Source of the DNA: Streptomyces mexicanus | GTDB taxonomy: Bacteria > Actinomycetota > Actinomycetes > Streptomycetales > Streptomycetaceae | Length of the DNA stretch: 64,000 nucleotides | Assembly: GCF_902506575.1 (NCBI RefSeq) | Contig: NZ_LR732544.1 | Location: 2,420,084-2,484,083 of the forward strand | Direction: 5' to 3' | In this document: piece after piece, positions 1 through 8,568 of the stretch | How the letters are laid out: each line of letters opens with the position of its first letter | Position numbering within the stretch: the stretch's first letter is position 1 | The notes under the pieces: model-generated | What the model was told of the DNA's origin: nothing | Database searches by the model: none | The model's input: only the letters and a program-made list of their open reading frames with translations | Made by a program: the position numbers and the translations under genes

Positions 1-1
1 G

Positions 2-2284
2 TGGCGGCTCACCGCCCGGGGGTACCGCTGGGACGGCGCCACGCTGACCCGCTACGGCCAGACGGCCGCCGAGGACATCGCCTGGCGCGCCGTGGGAGAC
101 CTGGTGGCCGCCGAGGCGCCCACCGCCCGCACGCAGCCGACCGCCCCGGACCTGTCCATGTCGGTGTACGGCAAGCGGGACGCGCAGCCCGTGACGGCAG
201 AGGTCGTCTCCGCTTCCATCGCCGTCACCCCGGCAGGCGAAGTCCCCGTCATGCTGCGCCCGTGGATCAAGAAGGCAGCCGTTCCCGTGACGCTGTACCC
301 CTCGCGGTGCGTCGGGCGTGACTACGTCGGCGCTGACTGCCTGCTCGCCCCCAAGGGCGACAACGCCGCCCCCGGCAGCGAGCCGGTCCTGTCCGTGCTC
401 CCCACCGGCTACCTCACGTCGAACGCCGCCTATCTCGAAGATCTCGCCGCGTACGCCGTGGCCGAGGGACGCACACCTGAGGAGGGTGCCGCGTTCGCCC
501 GGTGGGTGATCTCGTCGCAGATCCTCACGTTCGGCGTCTTCGACTCGGTGTACGAGAGCTGGGTGCGGTCGCTCACCTGCACCCTGACCGCCCGCTACGC
601 GGTGCTCACCTACACGCGGAGCAACGGTGCAGCGCTGCGCCTGGAATGCGGCTGCGGCCAGGACCACACCGGCACGCCGTGGGACCGCGCCACGGTGTGG
701 AACGACGAGGGGTGCCACTACCCCAGCTTTGAAGCCATCCCCCTGGACCGGATCGCCGACTTGATCGCCGCACGCGGGTACCGGGTCACGGGTGAGTGGT
801 CGCACGGCGACGTCGTGCGTAGGGTGGCCGTCGAGCCGCTCCCCGCTCCCGGGACGCAGTCGGCGCCGGTCGTGGCCGCAGCAGTGGACGCCGTGCCGTC
901 CGATCCGGGCACGTCGGATACGTGGGAGTCCGACGGCGGTGCCTGCCCCGGTGTGCAGCCGCCCCGCGGCCCCGAGCCCGACCCGACCGCCACCACCGCC
1001 CCGCGGGAGCCCGAGCCGTCCGGCGACGCCCCCGCGGCCCCTCCCGCCGCGCCGCCGGCGGACGCGGTCGCCGGCCTGCCCAAGAACGCGCGCACCCTGG
1101 TCGAGGCAGCGACCGCGAACGGGTGGGACGTGACCGTCACGGCCAACCTCATGCAAGGCACCCTCGTACAGGCGGTCGAGGTGTCCGGCGAGTTCCCGGT
1201 GCGCACCGGCACCCAGCACTTCACCGCCCGGTGCGTGTGGGACGGCGCCCGCTACTGGGCCTCAGCCTCCCAACGGGGCGGCCGCCACGGCGCCGCGTTC
1301 CGCGAAGTGCTCGCGTGGGTGCGCGACGTGCGCGCCGTCAACCGCGCGGACGAAGCCAGCGGCCGGACCGTGTGGGGACGCGACGCGGCCGAGTGGCACC
1401 GCCAGCTCGCCGACGCCGTCACCAAGATTGCCGAGACGGCGGCACAAACCCGGTACGAGCACGACCAGGTGACCGGCGCCGCCGCCGAGCGCGCTGGAGC
1501 AGCTCTGGCAGACGCCGAGCAGGCGCACCGAGACGCGGTCGACGCTCTGACCCGGGCCCAGCGCGGCTACCGGGCGAGCGGGGGCGAGGACGCGCGGCCC
1601 CTGGCAGCGGAGCGGGATGCGGTCCTGGACGCGGGCAAGCGGGTGAGCGCCGCACTGGAGCGGGTCAAGGACGCACCGCGCGCGACCGAGGCCGAGACGC
1701 TCGCCCTGACGGCAATCGCCGAGGCCGAGCGCCAGTTGCAGGCCGAAGAGGAAGCGTGGCGCGCACGGCTTGCCGCCGAAGGCCGGGAGCCCACCGCCGC
1801 CGGATACGGGCGCCTGATCCAGATGTTCGAGGACGCCCAGCGCGCATGGGTGGCCTGGCACACCGAGCACGGGCACGCCGGCGAACCCTTCCACGAGGCC
1901 TACGACCGGTGGGGCGAGGAGCGGCACGGCAAGGGACACCGGCCCGCGTACACGCGCGCGTACCTCAACGCCCACGCCGCCTTGGACACCGCACGTGGAG
2001 CCCTCGCCGTAGCCGTCGGCACCGCCCAGGGAGGCGAGGAGGGCAGCGTGTTGGTGCAGCGCGGCCGGGACCGCAGCCGGTCGGCGCGGGACTGGGTGCG
2101 TGACTGGCTGACGCGTGGCTGGACACCGGACGGCCGGGCCGACGAGTTCGCCGAGCAGCACCCCGCCGAGGTGGAAGCCGTCCGGGTCGCACGGCTGACC
2201 GTGGACGGCGTAGAGGCCTACCGGCGCGCCGAGCGCGAAGCCTGGCAGGCCAAGCAGGCGAAGGCCGCCAACTCCCCGTCCTGA
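2..2284 (+). CDS. Large protein of unknown function, 5' end outside the window
   Basis: The reading frame is open from base 2, so the GTG at 92 is probably internal and the real start lies left of the window. At least 760 residues are visible. I do not recognise the family. The first third has a Cys/Trp-containing globular region (LECGCGQDH followed by a GCHYPSF stretch). The middle is a Pro/Ala/Glu-rich linker, and the last half is long, charged and Ala/Glu-rich, consistent with coiled coil. There is no signal peptide or membrane segment in the visible part. A 13-bp hairpin follows the stop and the next gene starts about 70 bases on. The compact same-strand arrangement suggests a plasmid or phage-like backbone gene. 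Confidence 0.75.
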   Translation, partial: WRLTARGYRWDGATLTRYGQTAAEDIAWRAVGDLVAAEAPTARTQPTAPDLSMSVYGKRDAQPVTAEVVSASIAVTPAGEVPVMLRPWIKKAAVPVTLYPSRCVGRDYVGADCLLAPKGDNAAPGSEPVLSVLPTGYLTSNAAYLEDLAAYAVAEGRTPEEGAAFARWVISSQILTFGVFDSVYESWVRSLTCTLTARYAVLTYTRSNGAALRLECGCGQDHTGTPWDRATVWNDEGCHYPSFEAIPLDRIADLIAARGYRVTGEWSHGDVVRRVAVEPLPAPGTQSAPVVAAAVDAVPSDPGTSDTWESDGGACPGVQPPRGPEPDPTATTAPREPEPSGDAPAAPPAAPPADAVAGLPKNARTLVEAATANGWDVTVTANLMQGTLVQAVEVSGEFPVRTGTQHFTARCVWDGARYWASASQRGGRHGAAFREVLAWVRDVRAVNRADEASGRTVWGRDAAEWHRQLADAVTKIAETAAQTRYEHDQVTGAAAERAGAALADAEQAHRDAVDALTRAQRGYRASGGEDARPLAAERDAVLDAGKRVSAALERVKDAPRATEAETLALTAIAEAERQLQAEEEAWRARLAAEGREPTAAGYGRLIQMFEDAQRAWVAWHTEHGHAGEPFHEAYDRWGEERHGKGHRPAYTRAYLNAHAALDTARGALAVAVGTAQGGEEGSVLVQRGRDRSRSARDWVRDWLTRGWTPDGRADEFAEQHPAEVEAVRVARLTVDGVEAYRRAEREAWQAKQAKAANSPS

Positions 2285-2299
2285 CACACCCAGCCTCCC

Positions 2300-2333
2300 G
2301 GGCCGGTCCGGGTCCGGATGCCCGGACCGGCCC
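2300..2333 (+). terminator. GC-rich hairpin after the first gene
   Basis: GGGCCGGTCCGGG pairs perfectly (13 bp) with CCCGGACCGGCCC around an 8-base loop and is followed by CCCTTTG. It could terminate the upstream transcript. It also sits directly before the GGAGGAGG ribosome site of the next gene, so it may act as a partial terminator or leader structure. The loop is not CGGCAA, so it is not one of the leader family described below. Confidence 0.5.
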
Positions 2334-2354
2334 CCCTTTGGAGGAGGAACAGCT

Positions 2355-2612
2355 ATGCGGATGAGCCAACGCCGCGCGGACATGCTGAACCGGCGTGCGC
2401 GGTTTCTGCACCAGCGACGCAAGGACCGGTCGACGTTGCCGTGCCTGGAGAACGGCGGGACCCAGGTCTACTCCTACTGGAAGCGCGGTGAAGGCCTGGT
2501 GGTGTCCGTCCATCTGGACACCGGCGAGGTACCCGGCGACCTGATCAGCCCGGATGGAACGATCCCGGTCCGGATCACGGTCAACGGCGACTGCGTCTTC
2601 GGTGTCGACTGA
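2355..2612 (+). CDS. Small basic protein of unknown function (85 aa)
   Basis: The start ATG follows a strong GGAGGAGG site. The N-terminus is very basic (RRADMLNRRARFLHQRRKDR) and the rest reads as a small beta-rich domain ending in VTVNGDCVFGVD-like sequence. No recognised family. It lies between the large unknown gene and the first leader-controlled gene, in the same direction. A nucleic-acid-binding role is possible from charge alone but is not shown. Confidence 0.65.
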   Translation: MRMSQRRADMLNRRARFLHQRRKDRSTLPCLENGGTQVYSYWKRGEGLVVSVHLDTGEVPGDLISPDGTIPVRITVNGDCVFGVD

Positions 2613-2625
2613 TACGGCCGAGGCA

Positions 2626-2654
2626 TTGACCCCCGCCCCATGACAGCGTATTAT
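2626..2654 (+). promoter_or_regulatory. Sigma-70-type promoter of the DUF6573 gene
   Basis: TTGACC (2626-2631) is separated by 17 bases from TATTAT (2649-2654). The same TATAAT-TGATT block recurs at 4563, 61201 and 62794. The -10 box ends 8 bases before the leader hairpin, so transcription should begin at or just before the hairpin. Confidence 0.75.
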
Positions 2655-2661
2655 TGATTTT

Positions 2662-2685
2662 GCTAGTGAGCGGCAACTCGCTAGC
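2662..2685 (+). promoter_or_regulatory. CGGCAA-loop leader hairpin 1
   Basis: GCTAGTGAG pairs with CTCGCTAGC (9 bp, one G-U pair) around the loop CGGCAA. It is followed by CACCAGCTC and the AGGAGGA ribosome site of the gene at 2714. It belongs to a family of leaders with a constant loop and a variable stem. Confidence 0.85.
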
Positions 2686-2713
2686 GTCACCAGCTCCTAC
2701 AGGAGGACGCACG

Positions 2714-3838
2714 ATGACCACGATCCGCCGGAACTGGACCAACCGGGTTGCACAGATCCGCGCAGCTGCCCAGTCCTGCCGCGCCTACGACGCCTCGACC
2801 GGCAACATGGTGCCGGTCGACCCGGCTCGCGCATTCGAGGCATGGGAGGCCAAGCCGCGGGCCCGGCTTACCGAGGACACCCCCGGGCAGAAGTGGACCG
2901 TTCACGTCCACTCGAACGAGTTCTACACCCTGACCGCCGAGGCGCCCGAGACGTCCGAGGCGCGCCCGGCCCCCGCCGGCCACGCCGGCCAGTCCAGCCC
3001 GGCCGCAGCGCCGGACCAACGCGCCGCCCGCACCGTCACGCGCCGGAGGCGGGCAGCCGAGGAGCGCGGCAGCTTGCCGGGCCATCTGCCCGGCCTGGCA
3101 GTCGATCTCGCGGGCAAGACCGTGCGCGTCAAGCTCGCTCAGGGCTACAGCCACGAGCAGATCCGGGACGAATTCGAGCAGGCGCGCGCCCAGGCCGAGG
3201 CCGCCGGGGACACGGAGAGGGCGAACGGCCTGTCGACGATGCTCGCGGTGCACGCCGTGATGGCCGAGGAGGCCGCCGCCACCTCGCCCACCAGCCCCAG
3301 CTCCCCGCCACAGCAGCCCGCATCCGGGCGCGCGGCGCGCGAGGATGACGTGCTGTCGCGCATCGACTCGGTGCTGCACGACGCCGCTGTGACCGGCGAC
3401 CTCACCGTCAGCGACGACGCCATGCGGTCCGTCCCCCTGGCCGACCCGGGCGAGATCATCCACGCCTACACGCGCGCTCAGGCCCTGGCGGACGGCGTCC
3501 TGGTGGCCGCTGACGCCGACTTGGCCCGGGAGGCCGGCTTCCGCGTTCCGGTCGCTCTCACGAGCGCCGTATGGGAGGGCTGCGTGGCCTGGAACGACGG
3601 CGACAGCGAGCGACAGACCCCGCAGGACGAGCGTGGCCGCCTGTGGGACGTGCTGACCATGACTCACCACGCGATCCGGCGCAGCGGAGGGGACGGCGAC
3701 CGGGTCACCGTCGACCTGCTGCGGGTTCCGCGCGACGGCCGCACCACGCAGGCCCGGCCGGTCCAGCTCGTCTGCGTGATCGGGCCCGGCGACCAGGGCG
3801 AGCCCGTGATCACCATCATGCAGCCCGACGAGGACTGA
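2714..3838 (+). CDS. DUF6573-family protein
   Basis: 374 residues from ATG 2714. An in-frame ATG at 2654 would place coding sequence across the promoter and hairpin, so I reject it; AGGAGGA lies 6 bases before 2714. The C-terminal 150 residues match the DUF6573 pattern I know from actinobacterial plasmids: DDVLSRIDSVLHDAAVTGDL, then HAYTRAQALADGVL, FRVPVALTSAVW, DERGRLWDVL and a final GPGDQGEPVITIM. The N-terminal 130 residues are a separate small domain plus an Ala/Pro/Arg linker and are not recognised. Function of the family is unknown. The gene has its own promoter and leader hairpin, and a hairpin terminator follows the stop. Confidence 0.8.
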   Translation: MTTIRRNWTNRVAQIRAAAQSCRAYDASTGNMVPVDPARAFEAWEAKPRARLTEDTPGQKWTVHVHSNEFYTLTAEAPETSEARPAPAGHAGQSSPAAAPDQRAARTVTRRRRAAEERGSLPGHLPGLAVDLAGKTVRVKLAQGYSHEQIRDEFEQARAQAEAAGDTERANGLSTMLAVHAVMAEEAAATSPTSPSSPPQQPASGRAAREDDVLSRIDSVLHDAAVTGDLTVSDDAMRSVPLADPGEIIHAYTRAQALADGVLVAADADLAREAGFRVPVALTSAVWEGCVAWNDGDSERQTPQDERGRLWDVLTMTHHAIRRSGGDGDRVTVDLLRVPRDGRTTQARPVQLVCVIGPGDQGEPVITIMQPDED

Positions 3839-3846
3839 GCCCCGCC

Positions 3847-3881
3847 GCCCGAGGGGCACTGGCACTGCCCGCCCCTCGGGC
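3847..3881 (+). terminator. Hairpin terminator after the DUF6573 gene
   Basis: GCCCGAGGGGC pairs perfectly (11 bp) with GCCCCTCGGGC around a 13-base loop, starting 8 bases after the stop codon. There is no strong U-run, which is common for actinobacterial terminators. Confidence 0.6.
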
Positions 3882-4023
3882 CACGGTGTAACGGAAAAGT
3901 GATCCGTGGTCGGGGTTTCTGGTCGCCGTCATGGTCGGCCCCGTCCGGTGTCCTGCCCGTGACCACCGAAGGGCTACTTCAACGGCGTCTCAGGCACCCC
4001 GATCAAGCACCAGAAGGGCCACC

Positions 4024-4173
4024 ATGACCGCGACGACCCGCAAGTGCCGCGACTGTGACACCAACAACGACAGCACCGCCCGTCAGTGCATCGCCTGCGG
4101 ACTCCCGCTTCAGCGATCCCGCGTACGAGGTGCCCGCGTCTCCCGTGTTCGACGCAGCCGCGACCTGCGCTGA
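4024..4173 (+). CDS. Small zinc-ribbon protein, possibly frameshifted
   Basis: ATG 4024 follows AGAAGGG. Residues 8-11 and 22-25 form a CxxC...CxxC pair (CRDC and CIAC), a classic small zinc ribbon. After CIACGLPL the frame becomes Arg-rich and implausible. The +1 frame across about 4110-4200 instead reads a better protein-like sequence (SRFSDPAYEVPASPVFDAA), so the gene may be frameshifted there or may simply be a 26-residue ribbon with a poor tail. It is in the same direction as its neighbours. Function unknown. Confidence 0.45.
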   Translation: MTATTRKCRDCDTNNDSTARQCIACGLPLQRSRVRGARVSRVRRSRDLR

Positions 4174-4244
4174 CTTGCCCGATCAACGCCGCCAGACCCG
4201 CGGGCGCAACGCCCCGGGGCCCCACCCGAAGGGACCCACGCCCG

Positions 4245-4535
4245 ATGTCCACCACACCCGCAAGCGTGGCCGCTCGTGTCGCCGAGATCCTCGGCGGCGA
4301 CTGGACGGCCGGCGCCGGATCCTGGGAAACCTACGGCCGCCTGGACGCCCCCGACAGCGACACGTACACGCTCTACGTCGACGACCACGACGAGCTGTGC
4401 CTGTCGGCGAACCTCGACCCCACCGGCGAGATCGCTTCGTTCCGCAGGGTGGACACGCCCGAGGGGATCGAGGCGCTCGCCGCAACCATCGCGGCGGCGA
4501 TCCGGCAGCACCACACCGCCGCCGACCAGGAGTAA
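4245..4535 (+). CDS. Small acidic protein of unknown function (96 aa)
   Basis: The start is ATG 4245, with AAGGGA upstream; frame extension further upstream is Arg/Pro-rich and looks non-coding. The protein reads MSTTPASVAARVAEILGG, then WETYGRLD, an acidic YTLYVDDHDELCLSANLD strand region, and a final helix with VDTPEGIEALAATIAAAI. No recognised family. It ends just before the promoter of the ParB-like gene. Confidence 0.6.
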   Translation: MSTTPASVAARVAEILGGDWTAGAGSWETYGRLDAPDSDTYTLYVDDHDELCLSANLDPTGEIASFRRVDTPEGIEALAATIAAAIRQHHTAADQE

Positions 4536-4540
4536 AGGCC

Positions 4541-4568
4541 TTGCCCTCCTCCCAAAAGAGCGTATAAT
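4541..4568 (+). promoter_or_regulatory. Sigma-70-type promoter of the ParB-like gene
   Basis: TTGCCC (4541-4546), 16-base spacer, perfect TATAAT (4563-4568), then TGATT as at the other three promoter copies. Confidence 0.75.
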
Positions 4569-4578
4569 TGATTCTTGA

Positions 4579-4598
4579 GAGCAAGCGGCAACTTGCTC
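4579..4598 (+). promoter_or_regulatory. CGGCAA-loop leader hairpin 2
   Basis: GAGCAAG pairs perfectly with CTTGCTC (7 bp) around CGGCAA. CACCAACCCGAT and AAGGAGC follow, then GTG 4630. The stem starts 10 bases after the -10 box. Confidence 0.85.
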
Positions 4599-4629
4599 GA
4601 CACCAACCCGATCGCACAAGGAGCAATCC

Positions 4630-6186
4630 GTGAGCGACATCGCAACCACAACGGCACCGATGCAGCGGGTCACCCTGCGTCTCGGCCAGATCCGCGTCAA
4701 TGAGAACAACGTCCGCCAGGACCTCAACCTGGACGAGAAGTTCCTCAAGTCCGTCGCGGCCAACGGCGTGAAAGTCCCCGTCGTTGTCCTCCCGCTCGGC
4801 GAGGACACCTACGAGCTCAAGATGGGCCACCGGCGCTACCACGCCGCCCGGGCCACCAAGCAGACCGAGGAAGAGCGGGACGCGATCGAGGTCCCCGCGT
4901 ACGTGCTCGACCCCTCCTTGCGCGAGGCGGGCGAGGACTTCATCGACCAGCTCATCGAGAACGACGACAACTACCGCCGAGGCCTGACCGAGCTGGAGCA
5001 GGCCGATGCCCTGTTCGGCGCGGTCGACGCGGGCATGAAGCAGGCGCGGGTCGCCCAGCTCACCGGCCGGTCCCGCACCGAGGTCTCCCGCGCCGTCAGG
5101 ACCGCAAAGGCAGTCGGCGAGCGGACCCGTTCCCTGCTCGCAGGAGCCGGTGCATACGACCTCGACCTCGAAGTGCTCGCCGTGCTGGGCGAGTTCGACG
5201 ACGACCCGGCCGCCGTAGAGCGGTTGCTGGAGGCCTACGCCAAGAACCGCTTCGAGTTCCAGGTGCAGTGGGAGCGCGACGACCGCGCCGAGCAGCGCGC
5301 CCGCGAGCAGGTCCGCCCGCAGCTGGAAGCGGCGGGGGTGCGGCTGGCCGAGGACGGCGACCTTCCTCAGACCGCCGAACCGCTCAGCGAGCTGGCCGGC
5401 CCGGACGGCGAGCCCCTGAGCAGCGAGGCACACGCCGCCTGCCCCGGCCACGTGGCGACCTGGGCCGAGAACCCCCGCGAGCCGGGCGAGGTCGAGTACT
5501 TCTGCACCGACCCGGACCGCTACGGGCACCGCCCGCCCCAGGAGGACGCCCCCGAGACGGAAGGTGACCAGGTCGGGGAGCAGCCGCAGGCGACGCGTGA
5601 GGCCAAGCCGTCGGAGCCGTCCCGCGAGTACGTGAAGGCGGGCAACAAGGCCTACCGTGCCGCCGAGAAGGCCCGGCAGGGGTGGCTGAAGGACCTGATC
5701 GGCCGCAAGACCGCGCCCAAGCCGCTCGCCGCGTTCGTCACCGCGCAGCTCCTTTCCTGCCCCAAGCCGGTGGCTCAGTGGGTGGGCGACGCGGGCCGCC
5801 GTGACCTGGTCAAGGAGCTGACCGGCTACGACAACCCGGCCGAGCGCGCCATGTCGGCGACCCCGGCCAAGCTCACCCTGCTGAACTTCGCGGTGCTGGC
5901 CGCGTCGTTCGAGAAGCGGATGGGTGAGGTGCGGACCTGGCGCACCGACAACGCCGCCCGCTCGTCGGTGTACGAGCTGCGGGAGATCCGCGAGGACGCC
6001 CGCACATGGCTGTCGTTCCTCGCCGAGATCGGCTACCCGCTCTCCAGCGTCGAACAGGCCATCGTCGACGACGAGCCCTACCAGGAGGGCGAGCCGGAGG
6101 CCTGCGACACCGACGACCAGACCGCCGAGGACTCCGAGGACACCCCGGACGCCGTGAGCGCCGAGGACTCCGAGGGCGCGTCCTGA
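4630..6186 (+). CDS. ParB/RepB-like nuclease-domain and HTH protein
   Basis: 518 residues from GTG 4630, 5 bases after AAGGAGC. Residues 15-100 are a ParB N-terminal domain, with KMGHRRYHAAR (65-74) at the position of the ParB GERRxRA nucleotide-binding motif. A helix-turn-helix lies at about 134-160 (VAQLTGRSRTEVSRAV). The C-terminal 250 residues are unlike chromosomal ParB: they hold a CPGH...FC segment (possible zinc site), a Lys/Ala-rich region and a very acidic tail (EDSEDTPDAVSAEDSEG). Chromosomal ParB is about 300-370 residues, so this is a long plasmid or phage variant. No ParA is visible beside it, so it may be a transcription factor or partition protein. It has its own promoter and leader hairpin. 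Confidence 0.8.
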   Translation: MSDIATTTAPMQRVTLRLGQIRVNENNVRQDLNLDEKFLKSVAANGVKVPVVVLPLGEDTYELKMGHRRYHAARATKQTEEERDAIEVPAYVLDPSLREAGEDFIDQLIENDDNYRRGLTELEQADALFGAVDAGMKQARVAQLTGRSRTEVSRAVRTAKAVGERTRSLLAGAGAYDLDLEVLAVLGEFDDDPAAVERLLEAYAKNRFEFQVQWERDDRAEQRAREQVRPQLEAAGVRLAEDGDLPQTAEPLSELAGPDGEPLSSEAHAACPGHVATWAENPREPGEVEYFCTDPDRYGHRPPQEDAPETEGDQVGEQPQATREAKPSEPSREYVKAGNKAYRAAEKARQGWLKDLIGRKTAPKPLAAFVTAQLLSCPKPVAQWVGDAGRRDLVKELTGYDNPAERAMSATPAKLTLLNFAVLAASFEKRMGEVRTWRTDNAARSSVYELREIREDARTWLSFLAEIGYPLSSVEQAIVDDEPYQEGEPEACDTDDQTAEDSEDTPDAVSAEDSEGAS

Positions 6187-6194
6187 CCTGCTGC

Positions 6195-6218
6195 CCGGGC
6201 CGGACCTGACCGGCCCGG
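6195..6218 (+). terminator. Hairpin after the ParB-like gene
   Basis: CCGGGCCGG pairs with CCGGCCCGG (9 bp) around ACCTGA, 9 bases after the stop, followed by a C/T-rich run. Likely terminator or attenuator before the next gene. Confidence 0.5.
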
Positions 6219-6282
6219 CCCGGGCCCCCTACCCCCTTCCCCCCTTCCCTCTCTGCGCGCTGCCCGCCCGGAAGGCCTCGTC

Positions 6283-6906
6283 ATGCTCCGCACCGAACTC
6301 CGCCTCAACGCCACTCTGTTCGTCGCCCAGGCCGCCGTCAGCAACCACACAGGGCTGATCGCCCGCACCGGGCTGGCCATGCCGGCCGCGCCGTTCGGCT
6401 CCCCCGCATGGCAGCTGCCCGCCCTGGTCTCCTACCTTCACCACCTCTACCAGGACGAGCAGGACCCCTCCCCCGAACTGTGGCGCTCCCACACCGAGCG
6501 CCAGACCGGGCCCGTGCCCCGGCCGCACATCCGCTACCACGCTGACGGCCTGCACGATCCGGACGCGGTGTGCGTGCTCGACATCCAGCTCGGACCGCGC
6601 GACGAGGAAACCGGCTGGCCCGCCGCCGACCTCGCCGTCATCGAGCAGGAGGAAGGCGCCTGCCCCTTCGGACGCGTCACCCGCCGCCACGGGGCAGAAG
6701 CGATCGCCGCGTACGCCGCCGAGGAGCTGACCGCCGAGCACGCAGCGCTGATGGACCGCGCCCGGCGCCACCAGGACGCCGCCCTGGTGCGCCTCGCCGG
6801 ACTGGCGCAGCGCGCCGCCGAGTGGGCCGACAAAGTACGCGCAGCTGCGCACGCCGATGCCGTCCACGTCCAGGCCGACCGCGCCCGGGCTCGCATCACC
6901 CGCTGA
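6283..6906 (+). CDS. Protein of unknown function (207 aa)
   Basis: ATG 6283 follows GGAAGG. The N-terminal half has two hydrophobic helices without a signal peptide and an HLYQDEQ helix. The second half has WPAADLAVIEQEEGACPFGRV and a long Ala-rich helical tail (AAEWADKVRAAAHADAVHVQADRARARI). Not recognised. It directly precedes another unknown gene with only 48 bases between, so the two are probably cotranscribed. Confidence 0.65.
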   Translation: MLRTELRLNATLFVAQAAVSNHTGLIARTGLAMPAAPFGSPAWQLPALVSYLHHLYQDEQDPSPELWRSHTERQTGPVPRPHIRYHADGLHDPDAVCVLDIQLGPRDEETGWPAADLAVIEQEEGACPFGRVTRRHGAEAIAAYAAEELTAEHAALMDRARRHQDAALVRLAGLAQRAAEWADKVRAAAHADAVHVQADRARARITR

Positions 6907-6954
6907 CCGCCCCCGCTCACCCTGCGCCGACTGCCGACTGTGGAGGGCTGCACC

Positions 6955-8445
6955 TTGTACGAGTTCGAGCCTGCCTCGCCGACCTACGCCATCTCCGACA
7001 CCATCGTCGAACACCAGCTGCACGGCCGGGACCGCACCCGCGCCGACCTGCCCGGCGGCTACCGGCTGACCCTGCGCACGCGCGAGCTGCACGGCCAGCT
7101 TGAGGCCGCCCTGTTCGCGCCGTCGCCCACCGGCCCCGCCCGAATCTGCACCGCGCGCATCAGCGCGCACACCCCGACCCCCGTCACGTCGCGCATCCTC
7201 GACACGGTCACCCGCTACGCCCCGGCCCTGCCCGACGCCCGCGACGCCCATCCGCCCCTTCAGGACGTTGCTCGCATGCTCACCACGGGAGCTGCCTTCC
7301 AGCGGCCCGGCGAGCCGGGGCTGCTCATCCAGTTCGGGCATGCGGAGGCCTGGCTGGAGGGCAGGCGGCTCAGCGTCACTCTGGGCAGCCCGGGCAGCGG
7401 GCTCAGCCTGGTCCTGGGCGGCCCGTGGGACGCGCCGTCCACCGCCCGCCTCACCGCCGCCGTCCTGCACGAGCTGACGGGGGCCGGGCAACTCGCCGAT
7501 GAGGTCGCCTCCCTGCTGGAGCCCGGGGCGTGGCAGGTCCTTTCCGACCAGTGGCACCCAGACGCCGCCCTGATCCTGCCCTCAACCCGCCGCCCGGACC
7601 CGGAAGACCCGCTCGGCCGCCGCATCTCCCGAGCGCTGCGCGAGGTCCAACACCATCTGCGCGCGGCCCGGCCCGACTGGGACTTCCAGGAGCTGATCGC
7701 CGTCGAGGGATCGGCTGTCGCGCTGCGCGTCACCGCGCGTGACCGCGCCGTCCCACGCCTGGTCCGCAAGGTGGTCAGCGACGGCGCGCACGGCCCAGAC
7801 GAGTTGGGCAACACCCGCACGACGTTCACCCCCGCCGTCCTGCCCGCCCTCCCCTGCGGCGCCCCGGCCCGGCCGTCCGGCGAAGGGCCGTCCCTGGACC
7901 TCCATGTCGCCCCGAAGAACGAGCGCTACTCGTACGGCGTGAAACTGGACCTCGGCAACTGGGCGTATGTTCTGGACGCCCAAGCCGTCGTCTACGGGCC
8001 CGGCTGGTACCCCTTCCACGAGCACGTGACGCGCCGGGAGAAGGACCCCACCGCCCCGCTCAACGACCGCGAAGTGCCCACCGGCCGCACGGTGCCCGCC
8101 CGGGTGCGCATCTCTCCCGACGTCGAGGACCGCGCCTGGGGCAACGAGTACGTCCAGCTCACCCCCGTCGACCACCGGGTCGAGGCGCGGCTGCATCTGT
8201 ACGCCGGCCGGGAGAATGCCTGCACCCTGGTGCGCACCATCACGCTGGAGATCGACCTGCGGGCGAAGCGGGTGATGCTCCCCGCCCAGTTGCCTGCAGC
8301 CCTGCGCCACCAGGCGGAGGTCAAGGGCCGGCGGATCCTCGATCTGCTGATGGCCGCGCGCCGCGAACGCCGACGAGGGGTGAGCGAGCCGCGGGCCGTC
8401 CTCGGCCCATGGCAGCGCGGCGCCCCACCCAGCGCGGACGCCTAA
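6955..8445 (+). CDS. Protein of unknown function (about 496 aa)
   Basis: I choose TTG 6955 because GGAGG (6942-6946) then sits 8 bases upstream; the GTG at 6940 would overlap that ribosome site. The protein starts YEFEPASPTYAISDTIVEH. It has several beta-rich segments, including GLLIQFGHAEAWLEG, RLSVTLGSPGSGLSLVLGG and NTRTTFTPAVLPALP, and a C-terminal RTITLEIDLRAKRVML region. There are no membrane segments. It is not a family I recognise. It lies between the 6283 gene and a leader-controlled gene on the same strand. Confidence 0.65.
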   Translation: MYEFEPASPTYAISDTIVEHQLHGRDRTRADLPGGYRLTLRTRELHGQLEAALFAPSPTGPARICTARISAHTPTPVTSRILDTVTRYAPALPDARDAHPPLQDVARMLTTGAAFQRPGEPGLLIQFGHAEAWLEGRRLSVTLGSPGSGLSLVLGGPWDAPSTARLTAAVLHELTGAGQLADEVASLLEPGAWQVLSDQWHPDAALILPSTRRPDPEDPLGRRISRALREVQHHLRAARPDWDFQELIAVEGSAVALRVTARDRAVPRLVRKVVSDGAHGPDELGNTRTTFTPAVLPALPCGAPARPSGEGPSLDLHVAPKNERYSYGVKLDLGNWAYVLDAQAVVYGPGWYPFHEHVTRREKDPTAPLNDREVPTGRTVPARVRISPDVEDRAWGNEYVQLTPVDHRVEARLHLYAGRENACTLVRTITLEIDLRAKRVMLPAQLPAALRHQAEVKGRRILDLLMAARRERRRGVSEPRAVLGPWQRGAPPSADA

Positions 8446-8501
8446 CGCAGGCACCGGGACGTGATGGCACCCGCGGCGCTGCCCGTTTCGCCCCGCGTCC
8501 G

Positions 8502-8525
8502 GGTCCGGGGCGGCAACCCCGGACC
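8502..8525 (+). promoter_or_regulatory. CGGCAA-loop leader hairpin 3 (intercistronic)
   Basis: GGTCCGGGG pairs perfectly (9 bp) with CCCCGGACC around CGGCAA. CACCAACCCGACT (8533-8545) and AAGGAGG follow before GTG 8569. No promoter is evident, so this copy probably acts within a polycistronic message. Confidence 0.85.
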
Positions 8526-8568
8526 GGCCACCCACCAACCCGACTGCAGCCACCAAGGAGGCTCCGCC

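Noticed and set aside
2662..2685. Reading the CGGCAA hairpins as rho-independent terminators
   Set aside because: They lack U-runs, three sit directly downstream of their own promoter at the expected transcript start, and all are followed closely by a ribosome site. Attenuation is still possible.
4630..6186. A complete parABS partition locus
   Set aside because: No ParA gene and no cluster of parS-like palindromes was seen near the ParB-like gene.
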